Assembly (NCBI GenBank): GCA_028671895.1
Contig: CM053800.1
Coordinates: forward strand, 11,553,886-11,617,885
DNA length: 64,000 nt
DNA from: Oenanthe sinensis
Lineage: Eukaryota > Streptophyta > Magnoliopsida > Apiales > Apiaceae
Reading direction: 5' to 3'
Within the stretch, counting starts at the first letter, position 1, and each line of letters begins with the position of its first letter. The translations under genes and the position numbers were made by a program. The notes beneath the pieces are model-generated. The model ran no database searches. It was not told the DNA's origin and saw nothing but the letters and a program-made list of their open reading frames with translations. This document shows positions 34,641 through 47,800 of this stretch, piece after piece.

Positions 34641-34649
34641 GTTGTAAAT

Positions 34650-34805
34650 AAAAATTGCGAATCCGACTTAGTCGGTAAAAACACGAAACATGGATTAATC
34701 GGACAAATCGGAATGATTAATTGAATAATCGGGAATTTATTCAGTTCGGTAAGCTACCAAACAGAGATTAATCAGTGATTAATTACCAATTTTTAGAACA
34801 ATGGT
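34650..34805. repeat. GATTAATCGG repeat, second copy
   Basis: Shares GGATTAATCGG, GATTAAT(C)AGTGATTAATTA and CAATTTTTAGAACAATGG with 27,715-27,895. Likely two diverged copies of one MITE-like family; no termini resolved. Confidence 0.5.
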
Positions 34806-36919
34806 TGTAACTGAAAATAAAATAAAATTAAATGGTACTTGGCCAGAGATTGATTTGATGAGCAAAAATTACAACGAAGTTTAAATTATTTGAAATGTGA
34901 ATCTCAGTTCTGAGAGACTCAGACAGGAAATGTGGTAATTATTTGAGATGTGAGGAAGTCAGAGGCTCTGTACTCTGCAGTGTATTGGTAGACAACTTTT
35001 ATAAAATCAAAGCAACAGCCCACCATCTTGACAAGAAACATCTACTGTACATTCTAATTAATGCACACATTAACTTGAATAGCATATACTGTATGTGAAC
35101 TGTGCAGCAAGTTAATAAAAACATCACCCACTGCACAAACTCAAGGTACTAATTCAAGAATTTGAGGATGAATCTTACTACACTTTCTTGATAAGCTTCA
35201 TCATACATATTTGCAATTCTTCATCTTTCTTTCCACTCTTTGCCCTTGGAGACATTTTTTCATTTCATTCCATCTTTTCTTATCAAATGGAGCATTAAAT
35301 AATATCATCAAAATCCTCAACATTGTAGCCTAATGGATTTCCCTTGACAAGATGTCGAGGGTAAAAATTGTGAAGAAAAAAATAATGTAATTTCTGTTCA
35401 TATATTATGCTATTCTACAAAATTCTGAAGCCAAATAGTCCAACTGTAACTAAACACAAGTCACATATCTGTAACTAGAGTCTAGATTTACAATATTTTT
35501 TGTCCTAAAATGAAATTAAGTAATAAAAGAACCCACTGCTTGTCAGGAAGAAAGAAACTGAAAAACGATTTTGCTACTAGCGGTTTCTGGCAAGTGATCT
35601 GGGAGAACATATTTAAAAAAACCAAGTGATATGGGGGAACATATTTAAACTTCTAAAGTTTTAATCTGCTTCCGTCTTAAGATAATCAAAACGATATCTT
35701 TTAAAGAGAGAAAATATCTCATTTTTGTATTCTAAATTGTTCTACCACGAGGAGATTAGGGCATCATGAGCTTACAAAGTAGAGCAGGGACATGATTACC
35801 TTGTCATCTTTCCTTACCCTTCTGTTTTCTCCCCTCCAAAACAAAACAAGGTATATAATGAAAACTATGCCTATGCCTGAAAACTAATGAATACATGTGC
35901 AGAAATATTTTAAAATCTGTACTCGTTTTGCTTCATGGAAAAAAGACTCCTCATTGTATCACTCGGGTTTGTTTTCCTCAAGTACTGTGCAGAAAGAATA
36001 CTCTGTCTACTCTGTAGATTTTTTTTTAAAGTATCTATTTGATGCTCCCGTCCTCGCTAGATGAAAAATATTGTGTAACCTGACAAGAAACTTCATCCAC
36101 TTAGCTTTACAATACAAGGTTGTTAACCAAGGATAAAAAATGGGCTAAAACAAGATAGAATCACAAGTTGGAATGACAATGTGATAAAACTGCGAAGGTA
36201 ACTTGTGCAATTTGTTGGCCTATTTACCTTTTACTGTAGTTTTAATTGTTTGTAAACAAAGAATGAAGATTTGAGGTAAGTTTAGAGGTCATAAGAGAAA
36301 ATTGTTTCACTAAAATTAAGCACTTCAAAAAATAGTCTACTCTGTTTTTTCTAAACGACAATACTTTCTATATCTCTAACATTCCTGATTACGAAGAGTG
36401 TCAGATAACTAAAAATGTGCCGTTGGATCTAAAGATGTCATTCTTAGCAGCAAACCTCAACCTCAAAATCTATGAGCAAAACATAAAATCGCTTGGAACT
36501 TGGAAGACAGGCATAGATGAATTTCACTCATTTTTTGGATAAGAAACATAGGACTGCAAATGGATGGCCTTTAATAAAGTAGGTAATTTAGTCAACACTA
36601 CTTAATTAAATGGAGAGATACAAGAACACAACAAAGGATCAAACTCAAAACATATTAATAGCTGTTGGTATTTACTTTAACAAGTTTCATGTAATCAACA
36701 GAGGGGGTACCTTGAAGAGGAAAAAGAACAAAATTATAATTTTCAGCAAGACAAGTGCAGTAGGAAATGAGAATTGGGAATACTGTCGATGCACTAATAC
36801 ACTAGTAAAGACACTATTAATAAGCACATGGTGATTCTAAATCAGAAATGAAGCAATAGGGGTTTTTCTGGACTTACTTATTTGAGCATAAATCTAATTC
36901 TTTACAAGCTGTGCAACGA
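34806..36919. other. Intergenic spacer downstream of the NTMC2T5-like gene
   Basis: No complete gene. A minus-strand open stretch at about 35,375-35,295 reads FYPRHLVKGNPLGYNVED before a TAA and looks like a short terminal exon or gene fragment; no family assigned. The rest, including the likely 3' untranslated region near 36,800-36,919, is unremarkable. Confidence 0.4.
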
Positions 36920-38837
36920 TCAAGGATTGAATAAGTTAGAACCATCCATACTCAAGGCGATAAGCACTGAGATACTTGTGATCACGGAAAGCCAAAATAA
37001 AGCAGAGCCTACACATGAAAACTCCTTATCAAAAAGAAGTAAACCCGGGCAAGGGACATTCGGTATGTTTTTTTTAGAAGTACAAAACAGTTACGTCTCA
37101 AACACGAAAAGTGTCGAGAATAAAGTATACTACCTCTAAAAACTTTAGAGTCAGTTCGAGAATTTGATGATACTGATTCGACTTCAGGGCCATCTGATCT
37201 TGATGCTGACACAGTGCTCGTGACATTGTCTGAAGATTTTGTATTTACAGTTTCAGATGCTACAATCCCTTGAAATTCTTCACTTACAATTAAAGCTGCC
37301 AACACATCCATGAATGTTTCTGTTCCACTAGGCAAATTCTTTTTTGGCTGCAGATAAGCAGAACTAGATTCATCAGATTCAAACAATTCATCATCTGATA
37401 CATCAGTATCTGTCGATCCTCCCCCAATCATTTCATCTTCTTCATCCTCAACATATGCTTTATATGTCAATCGAAGCAAAATTTCACCAGCTGATACATT
37501 CCTAAACAACCCCCACCCTCCTTGCAAGGCCACAACCCTATCTGTTGGAACAGTATCTTCAAGAGATGTCAGATCAACCTGAAAAAGTATTTATGAAGGT
37601 GACTCTTTGAGGTTATTAGTTGGCAGAGAATTATAAGAATGTTAAAGTGAGAGTTAGAATGCTGTGATTTACGAATCTTTATATATTCTAGCTAAACAAA
37701 TTCCCACTTAATTGATTTTAATAATTACAACTGGTAGGCTGTTCAAACAAAATTTTTAGGTCAAAAATTTATCTTATAATTAGGTCATTACATTATACAT
37801 CATGCTGATACAGAGTGACATCTGCTTCATATTCTGGAGAGTAGAAGTTTACCTCTCCTGTACCGATGGTCAAATCTGTAAAGCCAAGGGAGTCTATCAC
37901 TTGTATATACAGTTTTTGTTTTCTAGGGTTTGCAACTAGCATCGAAAAGTCCTGCCAAAACGCATGGGTTTGTAATGAAGGTGAAACTGAATACTGGTAG
38001 TTAACAATGCATCATCGGTACATAACAAGAAATGTCACCTGATTCCAAATTGGCTCACCAGGAGGACCAGTAACAGTTGTTTGACTGTTCTTTTTACTAT
38101 GCATTGTTTGATCTCCCAATCTTAGAGTAACATATGGATCAGTCTTTCCTGATAGAATAATAAATTTATTATATAATAATATTGACAAGTCAAGACATAA
38201 GTTTCTTCTAAAGTGTCCTCTGACGTCAAATAACCTGATTAGCATGTGGCTTTTTCAAGATGAATATTTACAAAGAATACCGGCATGAAGTAATGCAGAT
38301 CAAAGAAAATAACTGGAAGCTGTTTACTTTCTAAGTGTAGAAAAGATAGAAAGGAGAAACAAATGGTACCGAGAAAAACATAAGAGAGCTTTCTGGCATC
38401 TACAAGGGTCACCGAGAGTTCTCCTACAAAATCCTTGTTGCCTTCTTGCATTTCTCCAGACTTAAAATCAGTTGGAACAGGACCAACGGCTTTTCCCTTT
38501 AACAAATCTAAAACAATCTTCTTTGGACGAACAAATAAACATGGCAAATCCTCAGTCAGAAGCTTAGTCAGAAACCTGTATGTGCCAGTCAATTTCATTG
38601 AATAAAGTAATAACAATAAAAACATCACAGGTACACGCATTAATATACAATAAACACATGTAAAATTACTAAAATAAACTAATCATATTTTATTTAAATG
38701 ATGAAATATATAGTAAAGAGTTGAAAAGACATTATATTATATCCTATATATAATAAGCTTAAGAGGACTTTAATTTTAAGTAATACTCATTAGCAACATA
38801 GGTTTAAGGTTCCAAACTCATCAACAACATATAAAAA

Positions 38838-38879
<42 letters not shown>

Positions 38880-41800
38880 GAATCGTAATAACAACATATT
38901 TTAAAATTAAATATTCATATTATTAGTTCGAAATATACTAAAAAGGAAAAGGATTTCAATGACAACTACAAAAAAAATTAAAGCATAAATATTTTAATTA
39001 ATATGAAGTTTATAAATACGTATACAAGAACCTGTGCGAAGCACCGTATCTAGTACTTAAATAAAAGCTTGATAGTATAATATGAACATAGTAAAATTGG
39101 TGCAAAGAAATGCCAGTTTTTGGATATTCTTCTATTAAGGCTGTAGTAGTAAGGTATTTCATTTAACAATTCAAAACACATTTTCATTTTATTTAAATTA
39201 CAGAATTATTTCTATTATCAAGCAGAAATACATTGGGGTTAAAGAGTCACTCTTGCCATACTTGGTTTTGGCCTGACAAGTACAGTTGACCATATGAGAG
39301 GAGAGGAAATAAACATGTGAGCCTTACAAAAAAGAACAAGCAACTACGAAATATTTAAAATTATAGTGCGACTCCTTAGATATTGTTGGAGAAATTTTTC
39401 ATCCACTTGGGGAAGAGCTTTTGTACTCCTTGGATGTTTATTAACATCATGTGCACATGACAACACCCTTCATTTCGTGGGTTTTTTTTTTTGCAAGAGG
39501 CAATTTCTAAATTGAATTAAAAAAGAAATACATTAAGGCTATTAACTTTTACATTTGATAGAATTATCATGTTTTGCACTGAGATTGTGTAATATGGATA
39601 TTAGATTTGCCAACAAGAGCGGAGAAATATAAGAAGTAGAGACAGATAATATCACTTACATTGAGAGAACTGGGATTGCTGAAGTTATAAAAATGGACAT
39701 GAAAAAAGAAAGTATTAGTGAAAATTATCAAGATTTTGATTCATCATGAAAAAAATATAAAATACTACAACACTGCATTAAAAACTAAAAAAAAAATACT
39801 TAAAATGTATCTAATAATCATAAAAAAAGAATTGGACCCAATGCAAGTAGTCCTGATCTCAGTCGCAACCAAGATCAGTGCACATTAAAAGCTACTATAT
39901 ACTAAATTGAGATATTTTTGTGTAGTATACAATCTCTGACATAAGTATTGGATACCAAAGCGTTTCATATACTTCCTTACAGGGTATATATATATATACA
40001 TATTACTGGATCTAGGACAGTAGACCAAGAGCATGACTTTTAGTTACAATATTCAGTAGGACCTTACAGTATATTACAGTTTGTTCATCTTACATTTTGG
40101 CTTATACTAATAACCTTGCAGGCTGAATATATTCCATGAATCTGGATATCGGGTTTTGGATTCAACACAAGTTCACAAGGGAACTGAGTTTGGAATCATG
40201 AGTGTACAGGATCAGGCTAAATCTAGATAAGTAGTACAAATGTGTGTTATCTTCACCAACAAGGGTTTTCACTAGCTAGATAGAGTACTTGAGTGGTCAT
40301 GTGCAAAGCATATCTTCAGCTCTCTCCCCCTTTTTATTAGCCTAAAAATCCAATTCGATATCATCCCTTTAATACAATGTGTACCATGGTTATCCTCTAT
40401 AGATTATAGAGCGCTTAAAGCATGCTTGAAAACAGTGACACTGTCATTAAGTTGGTTTAAAATTAATATGATTCAATATCTATAAAAGCAAATTTAATTA
40501 AAGGATTTATGTGTACTTATGCTTGTTGGAGACTGGTCAGTTGGTGCAAGGAAAATATAATTCTGATGGATATAAAGCAATGACATACCCATTAAATTGA
40601 ACAAACGAAATGGAGACAACACAAACTTTATCTTTGGAAGTGATACAAAGGCCCACTGAACAGCTCCCACCCAAGGTTCTGATGGAATTAATTTCAGTTT
40701 GACCCAAAGTTCCCCGTCAATATCAAAATCTCGAATACCCACTGGCAAAACAATGGGAACTATTCCAAATTTGAGGGACAGCATCAGCAACATGCGGGCC
40801 CCGCCAGTGTAACGGATGCCTATTTGATACCTAAAATAAACAAGAGAATCAATTGTAAGATAATGATGATAAAATATAATTTATGCCTTATGAGATCCAA
40901 TTGTAGCAGAAAAGAGAACAGGATAAAGTACATGAATCAAACCATGTGCCATATATGGAGCCATAAAGCTTTACACGAAGACTAAAAATCTTTTGAGAAC
41001 ATACAAGCAGCACAAGGCATGCAACTGGCATTTTCAGCCAACAATTTTGAACCTCACAATGCAAATATAGAGTATTGAAATACTATATCAAGGAAATAAA
41101 ATTTAGGACTAGGGAATAATACCAAGCTCTGTAATCAACAAACGCTTTGATAAGAATGTCTTGGGTGGCTCAAAAAAAAAAAGAACAAGCTACAAGGCGA
41201 TCACTTCGCATACACCAAAAGGGCCAGAGTTTTGTTCATCTCATCAGATCTTTTATCCTTTTTGTTTTTCTCTTCTTATGGATGCTGTTATCCTTGACAC
41301 AAAAGTTGAAATGTGTCAACTCATTCATTCCTTATGGTCATAACAGTGAACTAAGATGATGTGCTTGGATTGGAGAGATGCTAGACATCTGTCATAATCA
41401 TTAGGAAAGTCTTTGTGTTCCTCCCACACTGTGAAGACATTTGAACATTGTTTTGTTGGAACTAATGCACTTTCACATTCATGCATCTCTAGTATTGCCT
41501 ATTAAGATCAGTTCTAATTATATGTTCATGAACCTTGTAATCTGGCCATCTAGAATTATATTTAAGGATTCATTGAATCAGATGTCTAAATATTCTCTAG
41601 AAACTTCTGTAAGGCCATATATATATCATTGTACTTCTTCAGCAAGGTAAGGAATTAAGAATACAAGTTTTATCTTATATATTTAATCATTTCTATTCAA
41701 GAGCTCTGCAGTAGCAACTCAATATTTCCTTCAAATTGGCATCAGAGCAGCGTTTTGATTCCAATCTGGGATTGAAATAAGAAGTTCATACATGGCGTCA

Positions 41801-44800
41801 ACTTCAGTTCCTAACAGTGATTATCATTCATCTTTAACTCCTTTTTTCGATGGTGAAGATTATGACTATTGAAAGATTAAAATGAAGACTGTTTTGCGGG
41901 CTGAAGGCTTGTGGAGTATTGTGGAGAAAGGCTTTATGGAACCTGCTGATGAGACCAGCCTGACAGAATCGGAATTGAAGAAAATTGAAGCATCTCGTCG
42001 ACAAGATGCTAGAGCACTGAGCAAGCTTCAGATGGGTGTCACAAAACTAATCTTTTCTCAGATTTCAAGAGCATCCACAGCAAAGGAAAGAAAGCATGGG
42101 AAATCCTTGAAGCTGAATTTCATGGAGATGAAAAGGTAAGAAGCATTAACCTTCAAGCTCTTAAAAAAGATTTTCAGAATTTAAGAATGAAGGATTCTGA
42201 AAATATTCAAAATTATCATGCTCGTGTAATGGAAATTGTGAATCAAATGAGGACTTATGGTGATAATATAACTGACCAACATGTTGTGGAGAAAATCTTG
42301 ATCAGCTTGACAGATAAGTATGAAAATATTGTTGCTGTTATCAAAGAAACTAAAGATCTCAGCAAGTTATCAGTAAAAGAATTGATGGGATCCCTCCAAG
42401 CACATGAAAAGAGAAGATTTAAACAAATCGAGCAATCTGAAAATGCATTTCAGTCAAAAACAAAGGTGAAGCCGCAACAATTTGCAAGAAGAGGTGGTTA
42501 TAACCAGGAGCAAGAAAAGTTTGACCGGCGAAAGAAGAAAGAGTATTTTGCGAGCAACAAGAAGGTAGTAGATAACAATGAGAAAGGTACAAGCTTTAAC
42601 TCAAAAGTATTTTGCAATATTTGCAAAAAGACAAGTCATTTGACATCTAAATGTTGGTTTAAAGGGAAGCCACAGTGCCATTATTGTAACAAATTTGGTC
42701 ATATCGAGAAAGATTGCAGATTTAAAAATCAGGAAAAAGCAAATTTTACTAAAGAAAAGGAGGATAATAAAGAAGAAGATTATTTATTCTATGCATGTCA
42801 TTCCAGCCTTCTTGAAGATAATGGGGGTGTTTGGGGAAACTTTTTTCCAGAATAAGTCAACTTATTTTAAGACAAAGTTAGAGATTCCTAACTTTTTTCT
42901 GAAAAAAAGTTGACTTTTTTTTGCAACTTATAGAATCTCAAATATACATTAAATACTTGTATAAAAAACATTTATCAAAATATGAAATTTTTACGCGAAA
43001 ATAAGTCCAAAAGGACTTATTTTTAAGTCCAGCCAAACAGGCCAAATAATGTTTGATAATAAGATAATAACTCCAAGAAGGTAAAAACATTTTTGTTCAC
43101 TTAGATACTACAATAAAGCCAAAGGTAAGAATGGGAAATGGGGCAGTAGTACAAGCTAAAGGCAAAGGAACGATTGCTATCGACACAAAATCTGGTGTTA
43201 AATATATCCGTGATGTTCTTCTTGTTCCAGATTTGAAAGAAAATTTGTTAAGTATTGGACAGCTTTTGGAACATGATTATTGTCTTGTGTTTGAAGACAA
43301 CTTGTGCAGAATTTTTGACAAGAAGAACAGGAATCAGGCCATTGCTCAAGTAAAAATGGAGAAGAACAAAAACTTTCCTATAACATTTCACTACAAAGCT
43401 TTAAAGGCTGATGTTGTTGAAGATTCCTGGCTTTGGCATAAGAGATTTTGTCACCTAAACTTTCAAGGATTAAAGCTTCTGAAGCAAAGAAACATGGTGG
43501 ATGGCCTACCGGAATTAGAAAGCAAGATGGACCCATGTGAAAGCTGCATCATGGGAAAACATCACAAAATGCCATTTCCTAAAAGGAAGTCATGGAGAGC
43601 AAGGGAACGTTTAGAGCTAGAGCTGTAAACGAACCGGACATGTTCAGTAAGCTCGGCATGTTCGTCCGTGTTCGAGTTCGTTAAGCTCGTCCGATAAGCT
43701 TAACGAACTCGAGTTCGAACAATAAAATATGTTCGGTAAGGTTACCGAACATTGTTCGGTTCGTTAGGATTTTCGTCCGAGTTCGTTAAGAGTTCGTTCG
43801 AGTTCGATAAGCTCGAGTTCGTTCGAGTTTGATAAGCTCGAGTTCGTTCGATAAAAAATAATAATATTTACAATTTTTTTATTTTTTTTATTTTTCAAAT
43901 TATTATATATTTTTTTTTACAATATTATATATATAATTACCGAACTATTCGTGTTCGGTTCGGTTCGGTATGTTCGCGAACTGTTCGTGTTCGTTCGGTT
44001 CGTTACCAAACTCGAGTTCGGACAAGAAAAATTGTCCGATAAGCTTACCGAACATTGTTCGGTTCGTTAAGAATTTGTTCGTGTTCGTTAAAAATTCGTC
44101 CGAGTTCGTCCGAGTTCGGTTCGTTTACAGCTCTATTTAGAGCTTATACATACCGATATATGTGGCCCAATGAAAACTCCATCTTTGGGGCAACAAAGGT
44201 ATTTTATAATCTTTATTGACGATTTTACAAGAATGACTTGGATTTATTTTTTGAAAGAGAAGTCAGAAGCATTCATTGTGTTCAAAAGATTTAAAGCTCT
44301 TGTAGAAAAACAAAGTGGTTGTGATATAAAGTGCATTCGAAGCGATAGAGGAGGGGAATATACCTCTAAAGAATTTGAAGAATATTGCAAAGACGAAGGC
44401 ATTTGGAAGCAACTCACTGATGGTTATAGTCCACAACAAAACGGAGTTGCAGAGCGGAAAAATAGAACAATTGTCGAAATGGGCAGATCTATGATGAATG
44501 AAAAACGGCTGCCAAAAAAGTTCTGGGCCGAAGCTACAAACACAGTTGTATACATCCTTAATAGATGTCCCACAAAAGCTGTTAAAAATATGACACCTTT
44601 GGAAGCATGGAGTAAAGAAAAACCTTCTGCAAGTCATTTTAGAATATTTGGTTGCGTTTTTTATGCTCTTATACCTGCTGAAAAGCGTACCAAATTAGAT
44701 GAAAAAAGTGCAAAATGCATTTTTATTGGATATACTCTTGAAACTAAAGGTTATAGACTTTATAATATTGAAACTAACAAATTGGTTGTTAGTAGAGATG

Positions 44801-47800
44801 TTATATTTGATGAAACAGCAGCCTGGGATTGGCGGAGGAAAAACGTGGAGCATTTCAGTTTGCCTATCTCTTCACAAATAAGTGAAGAAAGTGAACAAAG
44901 AGAAGAACAAGAAGATTGTGATCATACTTCAGAATCTGAGGATGATAATGAAACTCCACCAAGAAAATCTAGGCAATTGAGCGACATTTATCAATCTTGT
45001 AATTTTATGGTTAGTGAACCAGAAAATTTTGAAGAAGCAGTGAAGCATGATGTATGGCAGCAAGCAATGGAAGAGGAAATGCATATTATTGAAAAAAATA
45101 AAACATGGGAGCTTGTAGACAGGCCTGAAGGAAGAGAAATCATCGGGCTAAAGTGGATCTACAAGACCAAGTTAAATCAAAATGGAGAATAGAAAGGCAT
45201 AAAGGGAGACTAATCGCTAAAGGCTTCACTCAAAAGGCTTGTATCGATTTTTCGGAGACATTCTCACCAGTAGCAAGGATGGAAACTATAAGAACATTGA
45301 TTGCTCTTCATGCACAAAAGAAATGGAAAAAATTTCAGCTTGATGTTAAGTCAGCATTCTTAAACGGAAAGCTAGATGAAGAAATTTATGTTGAGCATTT
45401 TTGGTGGAAGGGGGAGAAAACAAAGTATACAAACTCAAAAAGGCCCTCTACAGTCTTAAACAAGCACCCCGTACATGGTACAAAGAAATTGACACTTACT
45501 TTCTGGAAAATGGGTTTCAAAGAAGTAAGAGTGAAGCAACTTTGTATATAAAGAAAAAAAGAAGCAAGATTCTCATTGTTTGTCTCTATGTCGATGATCT
45601 AATTTTTACCGGAAATGATAACACGATGATACAAAGCTTTAAAGAACACATGATGAAGGCTTACGAGATGAGTAATTTAGAGTTGCTTCATTACTTTTTG
45701 GGCGTTGAAGTATCTCAAGGAGCTGAAGGAATTTTTGTCTCACAAAAGAGATATACAAAGAGTATTCTTGATAAATTTAATATGTCAAATTGCAAGCCTG
45801 TTTCTACACCGGTGGTTGTCAGCGAAAAGTTATCAAAAGATGATGGTACATCAAGGGTAGATAACTCTCTCTACAGAAGTTGGCAAGTTGGCAGCTTATT
45901 GTATCTTACCGCAACAAGACCTGATATAATGTTTGCTGCTACTCTACTATCACGATTTATGCAAAATCCTACTCAAATTCACTTTGGAGCAGCAAAAAGG
46001 ATTTTGAGACACTTACAAGGAACTCTGGACTATGCCATTTTTTACAAGGCTGGAGAAAATTTAAATTTGATTGCTTCCTCGGATAGTGATTGAGCTGGAA
46101 GTGTTGATGACATGAAAAGTACCTCATGTTATGCATTCTTACTAGGTACGACATCTGTTCTTGGCTATCAAAGAAGCAAAAGGTTGTTGCACAATCGTCA
46201 GCAGAAGCCGAGTATGTAGCTGCAGCAAAGGCAACATCCCAAGCTATTTGGCTAAGAAGAACTCTGGAAGATATTGGCGAGAAGCAAAAGGAAGCAACTA
46301 TTCTGTTCTGTGACAATAAATCTGCCATCTCTATCGCAAAGAATCCGGTATGTCATGAGAGAACGAAGCACATAGCCATCAAATATCACTTTATTCGGGA
46401 TGCAGTTGAAGAAGGTGAAATTCAACTACAATATTGCAAGTCACAGGAACAACTAGCAGATATTTTTACAAAGGCTCTCCCGAAAGAAAAGTTCTGCTAT
46501 CTTCGTGAACGTATTGGAGTCGTCAAACAAGTGCATTAAGGGGGAGTGTTGGAACTAATGCACTTTCACATTCATGTATCTCTAGTATTGTCTATTAAGA
46601 TCAGTTTTAATTATATGTTCATGAACCTTGTAATCTAGCCATCTAGAATTATATTTAAGGATTCACTGAATCAGATGTCTAAGTATTCTCTAGAAACTTC
46701 TGTAAGGCCATATATATATCATTGTACTTCTTCAGCAAGGTAAGGAATTAAGAATACAAGTTTTATCTTATATATTTAATCATTTCTATTCAAGAGCTCT
46801 TCAGTAGCAACTCAATATTTCCTTCATGTTTGAATTGTATTGAATACTTTTTAGCACTTGTTAATATGTTTACAGGTCACAGTATATATAACCTTAGAAA
46901 CTTGTACCTTTAGTAGGCCCTAGACATATGGAAGAACGCTACAACCTAGATAACTACTAAGTTTGCGGTACAATTAGTTATCCTCAGCTATCTTGTACAA
47001 CAAAAACTAACAGAAAGCATAACCAAATGTTATAAGGTTGAAGAAAATAAATAATAATAAGCATACTTTTCAAGAAGCAAGGAAGAAAAAATAAGCTTCC
47101 CAAGAGACATCAGTATAACTTGAACAATATACTTACTGTAAATCATTGAGACGCCTGGAAGTTCTGCGTTCAACGTTCCTAACAGATAATGGCTCATCCC
47201 CTAAAGATAACTGCTTTATTTCAACCCTCTCCACATAATCAGGTTTCTCAAGATCATCAATGACTGGCTGAAGCAATCCAGTGAGCCAACTCTCAAGCCC
47301 TGGTTTATAAACCTTCCACAACTTTCCTAGAACCATGTTGACCCATTCCACCGACTCTTTCCTCTGCAAATCCTTTTCGAGAAACGAAGAGAAACTTGTG
47401 GGAACCTGTGCCCTATTAGTAGCTTTCCCATCATTGCTTGACACGTTCCTCTTCCTCGATGTCCAAAACTTATCACAAACAACCCCAACAAAGAAAAAGA
47501 ACACAAACAACCCAACAATGTTCTTGTTAATCGGAGGCGATGGAATAGGATGCAGAACTCCTAATTGTGTCCTAAGCTTATCTACAATGGGATCCTCTTC
47601 AAAGCTAACAAAATTAGATGTACCCTTCGAAACAGAATCTTGAGACAAATTCCTCCCATCCAATTCATTTGACAATCTATTAGCCACAAAACTCTTAGCA
47701 ACCCTAGTAGCTGAATTAGCAAAATCTAAATTATTATTACCACCGTCAGAAGAAATCATACAAGCCCCAAGAACACATCTTTTTCTCTTATGGGTCATAC

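Larger units (their letters stand above)
41455..46826 (+). mobile_element. Tork-like Ty1/copia element inside intron 1 of NTMC2T5
   Basis: 5372 bp with short LTRs (41455-41733 and 46547-46826, TGTTGG...CTTCA) and a perfect TGTTT target duplication (41450-41454 and 46827-46831). It lies antisense to the host gene. The LTRs differ at about seven sites by eye (about 97-98% identical), so it is older than the Sirevirus copy. Coding sequence is broken by stops, frame changes and two MITE insertions. Short LTRs and pol motifs suggest the Tork/TAR side of copia; lineage is inference. Confidence 0.92.
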
